Positions 16,982-25,644 of a stretch of 64,000 nucleotides of DNA are shown piece after piece (positions within the stretch are counted from its first letter, which is position 1; each line of letters opens with the position of its first letter). Both the position numbers and the translations under genes were made by a program. Source of the DNA: an uncultured Flavobacteriaceae bacterium. GTDB taxonomy: Bacteria > Bacteroidota > Bacteroidia > Flavobacteriales > Flavobacteriaceae. The stretch covers positions 930,001-994,000 of the forward strand of contig CANNBV010000001.1 of the NCBI GenBank assembly GCA_947502975.1, read 5' to 3'. The notes beneath the pieces were generated by a model. That model saw only the letters and a program-made list of their open reading frames with translations, searched no databases and was not told the DNA's origin.

Positions 16982-17389
16982 ATGAAAAAATACCCTTTGC
17001 CTCCCTTTGATAAAGAGACGGCACAACAAAAAGTTCAAATAGCTGAAGATGCTTGGAATAGTAAAAACCCTATTCAAGTTTCCCAGGCTTACACATTGAA
17101 TACGGAATGGCGAAACCGAAATCAATTTATTAATGGAAGAGAAGCGGTACAGGCATTTTTAACTGAAAAGTGGAAAACCGAATTGGATTATAAGTTAAAG
17201 AAGAAATTATGGGCTTTTGAAGATAATAGAATTGCAGTACGATTTGAATACGAATACAGAAATGAAATAGGAAAATGGTTTCGAGCTTATGGGAATGAAA
17301 ATTGGGAATTTGATGAAAATGGGCTAATGCAAAAACGCTTTGCAAGCATTAATGACTTAGAAATAAATGAATCTGACAGAAAATTATAA
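16982..17389 (+). CDS. DUF1348 / NTF2-like (SnoaL-fold) protein
   Basis: 135-residue protein of the nuclear transport factor 2-like superfamily, DUF1348 type, recognised by [21 protein letters not shown] at the start (residues 5-25), then [20 protein letters not shown] and [18 protein letters not shown]. The fold is a small alpha+beta barrel used as enzyme or binding pocket; no reaction is known for this subfamily. No signal peptide. It sits directly behind TetR operator 2, and its end lies 10 bases before the hydrolase ATG, so the two are co-regulated, probably in response to a small organic compound. Confidence 0.88.
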   Translation: MKKYPLPPFDKETAQQKVQIAEDAWNSKNPIQVSQAYTLNTEWRNRNQFINGREAVQAFLTEKWKTELDYKLKKKLWAFEDNRIAVRFEYEYRNEIGKWFRAYGNENWEFDENGLMQKRFASINDLEINESDRKL

Positions 17390-17399
17390 AAACAAAAAA

Positions 17400-18374
17400 A
17401 TGAAAACTTTAAATCTATTCTATTCTTTATTGATACTACTCATTTTAGGGTGCCAACAAGATATAAATACAAAAGAAAAAGATATGACAATGATTAAAAA
17501 CAAGGAAGAAATGAAACAAATAAAGTATAAAATACTCGATGTTAATGGTGTAAATATAGCATATAGAGAAGCAGGAAGTATAGGAAAACCAACTATTGTT
17601 TTATTACATGGTTTTCCTTCATCTTCACATCAATATAGAAAGGTACTAAATCAGTTATCAGACGAATTTTATCTAATAGCTCCTGATTATCCTGGATTTG
17701 GAAATAGTGATTTTCCATCATCTGAGGATTACGAATATACTTTTGATAATATTGCTGAAACCATTAAAGCCTTTTTAGAATTAAAGGACATCAAATCTTA
17801 TGCGTTAATGATTCAAGATTATGGAGCTCCCATAGGTTTTAGAATTGCAACTACCCATCCAGAAAAGATTACGGCTATTATTAATCAAAATGGAAATGCT
17901 TATGAAGAAGGCCTTGGAGAATCATGGGCGGGCATAAGAACATTTTGGGCTAATAGAAATGAAGCTACTGAAAATGCTTTATTACATACGTTCTCTTTAG
18001 AAGGTTTGAAATGGCAATATACACATGGTACAAGAGATGAAGAAAACGTTAACCCTGATACTTGGCATTTGGATTATCTGAGATTATCAAGACCAAATGC
18101 ACATGCGGTTAATTTGGATCTGTTTTATGATTATCAAAATAATTTAAAATTATACCCAAAATGGCAGCAATACTTAAGAGATAACCAACCGCCATTATTG
18201 ATAGTTTGGGGTAAAAACGATGCTTTTTTTCCTGAAAGTGGAGCAGAAGCATTTAAAAAAGATGTAAAACATATTGATTATAACATTTATGATACCGGGC
18301 ACTTTGCTTTAGAAGAAGATGGGGAGGAAATTATAGAAAAAATGAGAAGTTTTATGAGAAAGTTATCGAAATAA
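17400..18374 (+). CDS. Alpha/beta hydrolase lipoprotein (haloalkane dehalogenase / epoxide hydrolase-like)
   Basis: 324 residues from the ATG at 17400 (a TTG-like start at 17367 is less likely). A lipoprotein signal (LLILLILGCQQ) places it in the envelope. The fold has oxyanion motif HGFPSSS, a nucleophile elbow with aspartate (MIQDYGAP), an acidic residue in VWGKNDAFFP and His in DTGHFALEEDG. An Asp nucleophile is the mark of haloalkane dehalogenases and epoxide hydrolases rather than esterases. Substrate unknown. Probable target of the TetR regulator. Confidence 0.87.
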   Translation: MKTLNLFYSLLILLILGCQQDINTKEKDMTMIKNKEEMKQIKYKILDVNGVNIAYREAGSIGKPTIVLLHGFPSSSHQYRKVLNQLSDEFYLIAPDYPGFGNSDFPSSEDYEYTFDNIAETIKAFLELKDIKSYALMIQDYGAPIGFRIATTHPEKITAIINQNGNAYEEGLGESWAGIRTFWANRNEATENALLHTFSLEGLKWQYTHGTRDEENVNPDTWHLDYLRLSRPNAHAVNLDLFYDYQNNLKLYPKWQQYLRDNQPPLLIVWGKNDAFFPESGAEAFKKDVKHIDYNIYDTGHFALEEDGEEIIEKMRSFMRKLSK

Positions 18375-18530
18375 GAGTTTTTCCAAGTGTAGTTGGATAT
18401 TATAACATATATTCAGCTGCACTTAAATTTATTACCACCTTAATATCTTTTTAATTTGAAGTAAAGGAAGGCTATAAATGTAATTTATCATGGATTTTAA
18501 CGACTTAATAATTATACATAATTCAATTAT

Positions 18531-18842
18531 ATGAAAAGTAGTTTTAACGATATAATAAACTCAGAAAAAGTAGTTTTAGTAGACTTTTTTGCAACTTGGT
18601 GCGGACCATGTCAAGTATTATTGCCAATTCTTAAAGATGTAAAAGATGAAATAGGAGATGCTGTAAAAGTTGTAAAAATTGACATTGATAAAAATAACTC
18701 TCTAGCGGTAAAATATCAAGTAAGAAGTGTACCAACTATGATGTTATTTGTAGATGGAGAACCAAAATGGAGACAGTCTGGAGTGCTTCAAAAGAAAGAC
18801 ATCTTAAACGTTATTCAAACGCACTCTGGGATTGCAGTTTAA
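18531..18842 (+). CDS. trxA: Thioredoxin
   Basis: 103-residue cytosolic thioredoxin with the canonical WCGPC centre (Cys24, Cys27), the buried Asp18 in LVDFFATWC, and cis-Pro in VRSVPTMMLF. Length and motifs are those of a general protein disulfide reductase, which would also feed the Msr enzymes. I use trxA as the family name; other thioredoxins probably exist in the genome. It converges with the next gene, and the two coding ends overlap by four bases. Confidence 0.9.
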   Translation: MKSSFNDIINSEKVVLVDFFATWCGPCQVLLPILKDVKDEIGDAVKVVKIDIDKNNSLAVKYQVRSVPTMMLFVDGEPKWRQSGVLQKKDILNVIQTHSGIAV

Positions 18843-19639
18843 TTCAATTTGAATTCATATAATTTTCCGCCTTCGCCTTTAGTTTTTTCATCAGTAATAT
18901 ACACAGAATTTCCATTTTTAAAACAGATCCCTTCTTTTTGGGAATTATGATCAAATTCTAGTTCTTGTATATTGCCTTCAAAGAAATTATCGCCTTTAAA
19001 ATCAGTTAGTTTCCATAGTTTATCATGATTTAATAACACTAAAGTTTGGCCATCTTCACTAATATCTGCTGCCGTTATTTTTAAGTTTTTTCCTTTCAGA
19101 TTAAATTTAAAGGCTTTTTGCGCTATGTGTTTACCAATTCTGTTAGGTACTTTAAATAGCATACTAGATTTATTTTCTTTACTAAAGAGATAGAAATAGT
19201 TATTCAAAAGAAAAAAAGCTTCAAAATCTTTTGGTTTTACATCATTAGGTAATAGAAACGTTATGAGTTCTGCTTTGGTTTCATTACTATTTAAATCAGA
19301 AACTTTATAAATGGTGAAATCGTCTCTGTTTTTACTGTTATTACCAAAATCTCCTATGTAAAGATTTCCTTGTTTGTCTGAGGTTAAATCTTCCCAATCA
19401 ATATTACTTGAGTTTTTTATATCAATATCTTTTACAATAGTTCCTTTTAGGTCTATACCATAAATATTGTTTTTATTTCCAGAATCCTCAATTGTCCAGA
19501 GTAACTCTGAGTTTGCTACTTTTTCTACAGCAGAAGCTTCCTTTAAACTCTTAGGTAAATCTGCAATGACATCCAATTTCCCTGAATTACAAGAAGTTAA
19601 AAAAATAAAAAGAAAAACTAATTTTTGAAAATGATACAT
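18839..19639 (-). CDS. Lipoprotein, probable beta-propeller (SdiA-regulated-like)
   Basis: 266-residue lipoprotein; MYHFQKLVFLFIFLTSCNSG gives a lipobox with Cys17. The mature part has regularly spaced strands with aromatic and Asp residues (LLWTIEDSGNKNNIYGIDLKG, DWEDLTSDKQGNLYIGDFGN, EGICFKNGNSVYITDE), as in six-bladed propellers of the SdiA-regulated / NHL type. No catalytic residues can be named. I chose the ATG at 19639 over the TTG at 19645. A TAATTTTG -7 box lies on the minus strand at 19660-19667. Confidence 0.7.
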   Translation of the reverse strand: MYHFQKLVFLFIFLTSCNSGKLDVIADLPKSLKEASAVEKVANSELLWTIEDSGNKNNIYGIDLKGTIVKDIDIKNSSNIDWEDLTSDKQGNLYIGDFGNNSKNRDDFTIYKVSDLNSNETKAELITFLLPNDVKPKDFEAFFLLNNYFYLFSKENKSSMLFKVPNRIGKHIAQKAFKFNLKGKNLKITAADISEDGQTLVLLNHDKLWKLTDFKGDNFFEGNIQELEFDHNSQKEGICFKNGNSVYITDEKTKGEGGKLYEFKLN

Positions 19640-19659
19640 GCTCAAGATTTTAATAGTCC

Positions 19660-19667
19660 CAAAATTA
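19660..19667 (-). promoter_or_regulatory. -7 box of the 18839-19639 lipoprotein gene
   Basis: Minus-strand TAATTTTG matches TAnnTTTG and lies 20 bases upstream of the ATG. No TTTG is found at the expected -33 position, so this is a partial match only. Confidence 0.45.
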
Positions 19668-19772
19668 CAATTTAGTAAAGTAACTAAAAGCTAAAAAAGG
19701 AAAACTATTTACAAAAGATAGTCAAAGCCTCATAATATTTAATAATTTTATGCTGAAATTGAAAGATAGTAT

Positions 19773-20639
19773 ATGACTACAGTTGACGATTTATTAAACC
19801 TTTTGGTGCTAGATAAAGTAGGTGACAACGAATTTAATGGTGTAAGTAAAACAGTTGGTAGTCCAATTGTTTTTGGTGGTCAGGTTTTAGCCCAGGCTAT
19901 AAATGCAGCTAGCAGAACTATAACCAATGGCAGAGTATTACACTCTATGCATTCTTACTTTTTAGAAGCAGGAGATTTAGAATGTGCAATTACTTATAAT
20001 GTTAGTAAGGTTAGAGATGGAGGAAGCTTTTCTGTAAGACGTGTTACAGCACATCAGAAAGGTAAAACTATAGGTATTCTATCAGCATCTTTTCATCAAA
20101 AAGAAGAAGGTTATGAACATCAAATACAAATGAAAACTAATGTTAAGCAACCTGAGGAATTATTGAGTTGGACAGATATGCGGAACGAATTTGGTGATGC
20201 CTTACCAAAAGGCCTTAAAGCGTTTTTGGAAGTAAAACGTCCTGTAGAATTTAAACCAACAGCAATTGCAAATCCATTACAACCCAAAGATATGCCACCA
20301 AATCATGATGTTTGGTTTAAGTTAAAAGGAGATGTAAAAACATTAGATTTAGCAACGAATCAACAAATTTTGACTTATATTTCGGATTATAACATCTTGG
20401 TGTCGGCAATGAATCCGCACGCAAGTCAAGCAAATTGGGGTAATACTCAAACTGCAAGTTTAGATCATTCTATGTGGTATTTTCGAGATTTTGACTTTTC
20501 TGATTGGTTGTTGTATACTATGGAATCTCCTAGTGCATCAAAAGCCAGAGGATTTGCTAGAGGAAATATTTTTACAAGAGAAGGAAAATTAATAGCTTCG
20601 GTGGCTCAAGAAGGTCTAATACGCCCTTTAAAAAAATAA
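19773..20639 (+). CDS. tesB: Acyl-CoA thioesterase II
   Basis: 288-residue double hot-dog thioesterase that hydrolyses acyl-CoA to free fatty acid and CoA. VFGGQVLAQAINAASRT and LHSMHSYFLEAGD are the N-terminal hot-dog hallmarks; ASLDHSMWYFRDF carries the Asp of the C-terminal active site. Full length compared with E. coli TesB. First gene of a plus-strand run; the next gene begins five bases after its stop. Confidence 0.92.
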   Translation: MTTVDDLLNLLVLDKVGDNEFNGVSKTVGSPIVFGGQVLAQAINAASRTITNGRVLHSMHSYFLEAGDLECAITYNVSKVRDGGSFSVRRVTAHQKGKTIGILSASFHQKEEGYEHQIQMKTNVKQPEELLSWTDMRNEFGDALPKGLKAFLEVKRPVEFKPTAIANPLQPKDMPPNHDVWFKLKGDVKTLDLATNQQILTYISDYNILVSAMNPHASQANWGNTQTASLDHSMWYFRDFDFSDWLLYTMESPSASKARGFARGNIFTREGKLIASVAQEGLIRPLKK

Positions 20640-20643
20640 AAGT

Positions 20644-21318
20644 ATGTTAAAAATAGGACATAGAGGTGCAAAAGGACATCTTGCTGAAAATACAATTGCT
20701 TCAATTCAAAAAGCTTTGGCGCTACGAGTCGATGGTATTGAAATCGATGTACACCGTTGTGCTTCGGGAGAGTTAGTAGTGTTTCATGATTTTACCTTAG
20801 ACAGAATGACAAATGGAACAGGAGAGGTTTCAAAGTTTAACTATCGAGAATTAAAAAAGTTAAAAACAAAGGGAAATTATGAAATTCCAACTTTAGCACA
20901 AGTTTTGGCATTTGTAGATAATAGATGTTTGCTAAATGTGGAGTTAAAAGGACATGATACAGCTAAAGAAGCAGCCAGGATTATCAAATTTTATGTAGAT
21001 AAAAAAGGTTGGGAGTACAAGAATTTCTTAGTATCTAGTTTTAAGGAAGATTTGTTAGAAAACGTTTTTAATACTAATAAAGATATTCCACTTGGTGTAC
21101 TTACTGATAATAATTTAGAAAGAGCTGTTGCGTTTGCTAAAACCATTAATGCGGTTTCTATTCATGTCGATTACACTATGTTAACAGAAGAAATTGTTGA
21201 AGATTTAAAGCAAAATTTTAAAGTATTTGCCTTTACCGTTAATAACTTAAATCCGCTGGCTAGAATCCAATCATATGGTGTTGATGGTATTATTTCCGAT
21301 TATCCGGATAGAATATGA
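20644..21318 (+). CDS. Glycerophosphodiester phosphodiesterase
   Basis: 224-residue GDPD-family TIM-barrel enzyme that cleaves glycerophosphodiesters to glycerol 3-phosphate and an alcohol. The catalytic signature GHRGAKGHLAENT is at residues 5-17, followed by EIDVHR and VVFHDFTLDR with metal and acid-base residues. There is no signal peptide, so it is probably the cytoplasmic UgpQ-like form. It overlaps the next gene by four bases (ATGA). Confidence 0.92.
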   Translation: MLKIGHRGAKGHLAENTIASIQKALALRVDGIEIDVHRCASGELVVFHDFTLDRMTNGTGEVSKFNYRELKKLKTKGNYEIPTLAQVLAFVDNRCLLNVELKGHDTAKEAARIIKFYVDKKGWEYKNFLVSSFKEDLLENVFNTNKDIPLGVLTDNNLERAVAFAKTINAVSIHVDYTMLTEEIVEDLKQNFKVFAFTVNNLNPLARIQSYGVDGIISDYPDRI

Positions 21319-22532
21319 TTGAAAAAGATGTTATTATAATTGGTGGTGGCGCGGCAGGCTTTTTTGCAGCGATTAATATCGCAGAACGGCATCCAAATTT
21401 AAAAATAACTATTCTAGAGCGTGGTAAGGAAGGATTAACCAAAGTGAAAGTATCAGGTGGTGGGCGCTGTAATGTGACGCATGCAGAGTTTATTCCTCAG
21501 GATTTAATTTTGAATTATCCACGTGGTGAAAAAGAACTGTTAGGACCTTTTCATCAATTTATGACAGGAGATACTATTGAGTGGTTTGAAAAAAGAGGAG
21601 TAGCACTAAAAATTGAAGATGATGGGCGCATGTTTCCAGTTTCAAATTCATCTCAAACCATAATTGATTGTTTTTTAAATGAAGCCGATAAGTATGGTGT
21701 TGAGATATTGTACAATCATTCAGTAAAGGCGATAGGCAAAAAAGGGCAGTACTTTGAAATTGACACTACTAAAGATGCTTTTATTACAGATAAAATTTTA
21801 GTGGCAACAGGAAGTAACCCTAAAGTGTGGAACTTACTTGAAAACTTAGGTCATACCATTTCTCAACCAGTACCGTCTTTATTTACGTTTAATATTAAAG
21901 ATGAGCGTATTAAAAATATTCCTGGAGTAGTAGCTAAAAATGTTGAGGTAAAAGTTTTAGAAACTGATTTGTGGAGTGAAGGACCACTATTGATTACACA
22001 TTGGGGTATGAGTGCGCCTTCTATATTGAAACTGTCAGCTTTTGGCGCTTTAGAGCTAGCTGAACGTAATTATAAATTTAAAATAGAAGTCAATTTTATC
22101 AAGCAATCTTTTGAAGATTGTTTAGATACTCTAAAGGCTGTAAAACATGATCTAGCAAAAAAAACAGTATTTAAATCTACGCAATTTGATATCCCAAAAC
22201 GTTTATGGCATCAATTAGTTTTAGCTTCAACGATGACTTCAGAAACGCGCTGGGCAGATTTAAATAAGCAGCAATTAGAAAATTTAGCAAATCAATTAAC
22301 TCAAGCCATTTTTAATGTTGACGGAAAAAGCACATTTAAAGAAGAGTTTGTAACTGCTGGAGGTGTCAATCTTAAAGAAGTCAATTTTAAGACTTTTGAA
22401 AGTAAAAAGGTTGATAATTTGTACTTTGCAGGTGAAGTATTGAATATTGATGCTATTACTGGTGGTTTTAACTTTCAAAATGCTTGGACTGGAGCTTATA
22501 TAGCTTCAAAAGCAATTGTAAATTCTCAATGA
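21315..22532 (+). CDS. HI0933-family NAD(P)/FAD-dependent oxidoreductase
   Basis: 405-residue flavoprotein. The N-terminal dinucleotide fold has GGGAAGFFAAINIA, and the family hallmark VSGGGRCNVTHAE is at about residue 50. The C terminus ends with the second FAD motif (NLYFAGEVLNIDAITGGFNFQNAW). Most members have no known substrate; relatives include BaiN. The start overlaps the GDPD stop by four bases; the DUF4174 gene follows after one base. Confidence 0.9.
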   Translation: MIEKDVIIIGGGAAGFFAAINIAERHPNLKITILERGKEGLTKVKVSGGGRCNVTHAEFIPQDLILNYPRGEKELLGPFHQFMTGDTIEWFEKRGVALKIEDDGRMFPVSNSSQTIIDCFLNEADKYGVEILYNHSVKAIGKKGQYFEIDTTKDAFITDKILVATGSNPKVWNLLENLGHTISQPVPSLFTFNIKDERIKNIPGVVAKNVEVKVLETDLWSEGPLLITHWGMSAPSILKLSAFGALELAERNYKFKIEVNFIKQSFEDCLDTLKAVKHDLAKKTVFKSTQFDIPKRLWHQLVLASTMTSETRWADLNKQQLENLANQLTQAIFNVDGKSTFKEEFVTAGGVNLKEVNFKTFESKKVDNLYFAGEVLNIDAITGGFNFQNAWTGAYIASKAIVNSQ

Positions 22533-22533
22533 T

Positions 22534-22944
22534 ATGATACGTATAGTATTATTGATTTTATTGTTTTCTAATGTTATGTGGTCACAAAATGTGAAGTCGC
22601 ATCAATGGAAAAATCGTGTTGTCGTAATATCAGCAGATAAAACCAATGCAACACTTGCTGAGTATCAGTCTAGTATATTAATTAGAGAAAAAGAAAAACT
22701 TGTTGATAGAAGCATTGTAATCTATAAATGTATCGACAAACAGTGCATGTTTTATGATGAGAATCAGAATTTAAAAAAAGTACAATTTGATAAGCCTGTA
22801 AAAGGATTTAGTGTAGTACTAGTAGGTTTAGATGGTGGAGAAAAATTTAAATCGAATAATATTGAAAAAGCTAGTGTTTTTTTTGATTTGATTGATAAAA
22901 TGCCAATGCGGAGGCAAGAACTTAGAAATCTAGATAATGATTAA
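22534..22944 (+). CDS. DUF4174 secreted protein
   Basis: 136 residues with an N-terminal signal peptide (MIRIVLLILLFSNVMWSQ). The mature part NVKSHQWKNRVVVISADKTN matches DUF4174, a thioredoxin-like fold usually without the CxxC motif; Cys residues occur only in YKCIDKQCMF. Function unknown, probably periplasmic. It overlaps the DUF1697 gene by eight bases, so these genes form one operon from 19773. Confidence 0.8.
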   Translation: MIRIVLLILLFSNVMWSQNVKSHQWKNRVVVISADKTNATLAEYQSSILIREKEKLVDRSIVIYKCIDKQCMFYDENQNLKKVQFDKPVKGFSVVLVGLDGGEKFKSNNIEKASVFFDLIDKMPMRRQELRNLDND

Positions 22945-23467
22945 ATACATCGCACTTTTAAGAGGCATAAATGTTAGCGGTCATAAAAAAATACCAATGG
23001 CAGAATTGCGTGATTTGTTGTCCAAATCAGGATTAGAAAATGTGCAAACCTATATTCAGAGCGGAAATGTGATTTTTGAGTCTTCAGAAAGTGATACAGC
23101 AAAGCTAGAGTTAAAAATACACGAAGCGATTCACACATATTTTGGTTTTGAAGTACCTATTCTAGTACTAAAACCAGAAGCATTACAGCAAATTTTTGAT
23201 AGCTGTCCGTTTCCACAAGAAAAGAAGGAGAAGAGTTATTTTATGATGCTTTATTCAAAAGCAAATAAAGATATAGTTAAGAGTGTTTCTGAGTTGTCCT
23301 ACCCAAATGAAGAATTTTTAATCACTGATAACTGTGTGTATTTTTATTGTGCTGTGGGGTATGGGAAAGCAAAATTCAGTAATAATTTTTTCGAACGAAA
23401 ATTAAAAGTTGTTGCTACAGCTAGAAACTATAAAACAATGCTAAAGTTGTTATCTTTGTCAAGTTAA
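22937..23467 (+). CDS. DUF1697 family protein
   Basis: 176-residue cytosolic protein. The family start YIALLRGINVSGHKKIPMAEL (residues 4-24) and the segment YIQSGNVIFES identify DUF1697, an alpha+beta protein widespread in bacteria without a proven activity. No membrane segment. A -7 box for the following gene (TATCTTTG) lies within its last codons. Confidence 0.9.
   Translation: MIKYIALLRGINVSGHKKIPMAELRDLLSKSGLENVQTYIQSGNVIFESSESDTAKLELKIHEAIHTYFGFEVPILVLKPEALQQIFDSCPFPQEKKEKSYFMMLYSKANKDIVKSVSELSYPNEEFLITDNCVYFYCAVGYGKAKFSNNFFERKLKVVATARNYKTMLKLLSLSS
23451..23458 (+). promoter_or_regulatory. -7 box for mevalonate decarboxylase, inside the previous gene
   Basis: TATCTTTG, an exact TAnnTTTG match, lies 18 bases before the ATG at 23477. 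A matching -33 element was not found. It suggests that mvaD may be transcribed separately from the upstream operon. Confidence 0.45.
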
Positions 23468-23476
23468 AAAAGATTC

Positions 23477-24574
23477 ATGACAGAAAAAGAATTTATTCCT
23501 AAATCATATTCAAATACTATTGAAAACGGAAGTGTTACTTGGTCCTCACCAAGTAATATAGCTCTGGTGAAATATTGGGGAAAGAAAGCGCATCAAATAC
23601 CAGAAAATCCATCAATTAGCTTCACACTTAACAATTGTAAAACAGTAACAAAATTAAGTTTTTCTAAAAAGGAAAGTCAAACAGATTTTTCTTTTGAAGT
23701 GTATTTAGATGGTGAAAAAAAAGACGATTTCAAACCAAAAATTAAAACGTTTTTCGAAAGAGTGGAAGTGTATTTACCATTTTTAAAAGCATATCATTTT
23801 AAAATTGAAACGTCTAATACATTTCCTCATAGTTCAGGAATTGCCTCTTCTGCATCAGGAATGAGTGCTTTAGCCCTATGTTTGATGAGTATTGAAGGGG
23901 AATTGATAGAAACCAATGTCATTCCGAGCGCAGTCGAGGAATCTCACTTCATCAAAAAAGCATCATTCTTAGCGCGTTTAGGTTCAGGTAGTGCTTGTAG
24001 AAGTTTGGAAGGGGATTTAGTAGTTTGGGGAAAACATGATGAAATTAAAGGGAGTTCAGATTTATTCGGTGTAAAATATCCTTATAAAGTACATCCTAAC
24101 TTTAAAAATTATCAAGATACCATCTTGCTAGTGGATAAAGGTGAAAAGCAGGTGAGTAGCACGGTTGGTCATAATTTAATGCATGGACATCCATTTGCGC
24201 AAGAACGTTTTAAGCAAGCTGATAAAAACCTTTCAGATGTAATTTCAATTTTAAATGAAGGCGATTTAGATAAATTCGTTGCATTAGTGGAAAACGAAGC
24301 ATTAACACTGCATGCCATGATGATGACTAGTATGCCATATTTCATATTAATGAAACCAAATACCCTAGAAATTATTAATAAAATATGGGCTTATAGAAAA
24401 TCAACTGGCTCCAAAGTTTGTTTTACTTTAGATGCTGGTGCAAATGTGCATGTGCTTTATCCAGAGTATGAGAGTGGGAAAGTATTGGAATTTATTAAAA
24501 ATGAATTAGTTGCATATTGCCAAAATGGACAGTATATTTGCGACGTTATTGGTTTGGGGGCTAATAAATTATAG
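23477..24574 (+). CDS. mvaD: Diphosphomevalonate decarboxylase
   Basis: 365-residue GHMP-family enzyme that converts mevalonate diphosphate to isopentenyl diphosphate with ATP, in the mevalonate pathway. WSSPSNIALVKYWGKK (residues 22-37), the ATP loop SSGIASSASGMSALAL and ARLGSGSACRS are diagnostic. Unusual: residues 147-157 (NVIPSAVEESH) are encoded by a copy of the dispersed 31-base palindromic repeat (23917-23947), read in frame in the loop before KKASFLARLGSG. Both sides of the active site are intact, so the enzyme is probably functional. Confidence 0.95.
   Translation: MTEKEFIPKSYSNTIENGSVTWSSPSNIALVKYWGKKAHQIPENPSISFTLNNCKTVTKLSFSKKESQTDFSFEVYLDGEKKDDFKPKIKTFFERVEVYLPFLKAYHFKIETSNTFPHSSGIASSASGMSALALCLMSIEGELIETNVIPSAVEESHFIKKASFLARLGSGSACRSLEGDLVVWGKHDEIKGSSDLFGVKYPYKVHPNFKNYQDTILLVDKGEKQVSSTVGHNLMHGHPFAQERFKQADKNLSDVISILNEGDLDKFVALVENEALTLHAMMMTSMPYFILMKPNTLEIINKIWAYRKSTGSKVCFTLDAGANVHVLYPEYESGKVLEFIKNELVAYCQNGQYICDVIGLGANKL
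23917..23947 (+). repeat. Dispersed palindrome (repeat family 2) inside mvaD
   Basis: The segment begins TGTCATTCCGAGCG and ends GAGGAATCTCAC. It is a copy of the common Bacteroidetes intergenic repeat (TCATtCcGAa...TTc-AGaATCT), seen here within a coding frame with no stop. Related copies lie at 25601, 28419, 28473, 46451 and 48172. Confidence 0.8.
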
Positions 24575-24602
24575 AATTAAAATATTTTGTTTAAAAATTT
24601 AG

Positions 24603-24610
24603 TATATTTG
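24603..24610 (+). promoter_or_regulatory. -7 box of the mevalonate kinase gene
   Basis: TATATTTG matches TAnnTTTG exactly and lies 32 bases before the ATG at 24643. A TTTG at 24586 is too close (13 bases) to serve as the -33 element. Confidence 0.4.
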
Positions 24611-24642
24611 TTAAACAATTCACCTCAAGCAAAATAGCTACT

Positions 24643-25572
24643 ATGAAGGGACCCTTATTTTACTCAAAAATTTTGCTCTTTGGAGAGTATGGTATCATTA
24701 AAGATTCTAAAGGATTATCAATTCCATATAGTTTCTACAATGGTGCGCTAAAGAAAGACGAAAACCCTTCTGAGGAAGCTATAAAATCCAACGAAAATTT
24801 AAAACGTTTTGCGTATTATATTCAAAATATAGATGATGCAATTGTTCGCTTTGATAATGAACGTTTGCACAGTGATGTGAATTCTGGGATGTATTTTGAC
24901 TCATCTATCCCTCAAGGTTATGGTGTAGGAAGTAGTGGCGCTTTAGTAGCTGCACTTTATGATAAATATGCATTTGATAAGATTACAGTTCTTGAAAATT
25001 TAACTCGAGAAAAACTCTTAAAATTAAAGACAATATTTTCTGCAATGGAATCTTTTTTCCATGGAAAATCCTCTGGGTTAGATCCTCTAAACAGTTATCT
25101 AAGCATTCCGATTTTAATCAATTCAAAAGATAACATTGAAGCCACAGGTATTCCTGCGCAACAGACGAAAGGTAAAGGTGGTGTATTTTTATTAGATAGT
25201 GGAATTATTGGAGAAACAGCACCAATGGTTAGCTTGTTTATGGAAAATATGAAGCAAGAAGGTTTCCGAAGTATGCTTAAAAATCAATTTATAAAACATA
25301 CCGATGCTTGTGTGGATGATTTCTTAAGAGGTGATGTAAAATCATTATTTAGAAATACGAAACAGTTATCTAAGGTTGTTTTAAATCACTTTAAACCTAT
25401 GATTCCGCAACAGTTTCATGAACTTTGGAAAAAAGGTATTGAAACCAACGAATACTATCTAAAGTTGTGTGGTTCTGGCGGTGGTGGCTATATTCTCGGT
25501 TTTACTGAAGACATGGAGAAAGCAAAACAATCACTCTCAAATTATAAATTAGAAGTAGTTTATAACTTCTAA
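24643..25572 (+). CDS. Mevalonate kinase (GHMP family)
   Basis: 309-residue GHMP kinase. YSKILLFGEYGII is motif 1, SSIPQGYGVGSSGALVAALY the ATP-binding motif 2, and KLCGSGGGGYILGF motif 3; the segment SAMESFFHGKSSGLDPLNSY fits mevalonate kinases with the catalytic Asp. It would phosphorylate mevalonate upstream of MvaD. Phosphomevalonate kinase is related in fold, so that activity cannot be excluded. Context with mvaD and a UbiA prenyltransferase supports isoprenoid synthesis. Confidence 0.87.
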   Translation: MKGPLFYSKILLFGEYGIIKDSKGLSIPYSFYNGALKKDENPSEEAIKSNENLKRFAYYIQNIDDAIVRFDNERLHSDVNSGMYFDSSIPQGYGVGSSGALVAALYDKYAFDKITVLENLTREKLLKLKTIFSAMESFFHGKSSGLDPLNSYLSIPILINSKDNIEATGIPAQQTKGKGGVFLLDSGIIGETAPMVSLFMENMKQEGFRSMLKNQFIKHTDACVDDFLRGDVKSLFRNTKQLSKVVLNHFKPMIPQQFHELWKKGIETNEYYLKLCGSGGGGYILGFTEDMEKAKQSLSNYKLEVVYNF

Positions 25573-25600
25573 ATTTCATTTATCTTTATTTAAAATTTTA

Positions 25601-25637
25601 TTGTCATTCCGAACTTGTTTCAGAATCTCACTAATTC
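25601..25637 (+). repeat. Dispersed palindrome (repeat family 2)
   Basis: TTGTCATTCCGAACTTG...CAGAATCTCACTAATTC, between mevalonate kinase and the UbiA gene, ending 7 bases before the latter's ATG. The core CCGAACTTGTTTCAG is an imperfect palindrome. It could influence translation of the UbiA gene or the mRNA ends (inference). Confidence 0.75.
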
Positions 25638-25644
25638 TTAATAG

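Noticed and set aside
18375-18530. Promoter TATCTTTT (18444-18451) for thioredoxin.
   Set aside because: It lacks the final G and a -33 element and lies 79 bases from the start, so support is too weak to list.
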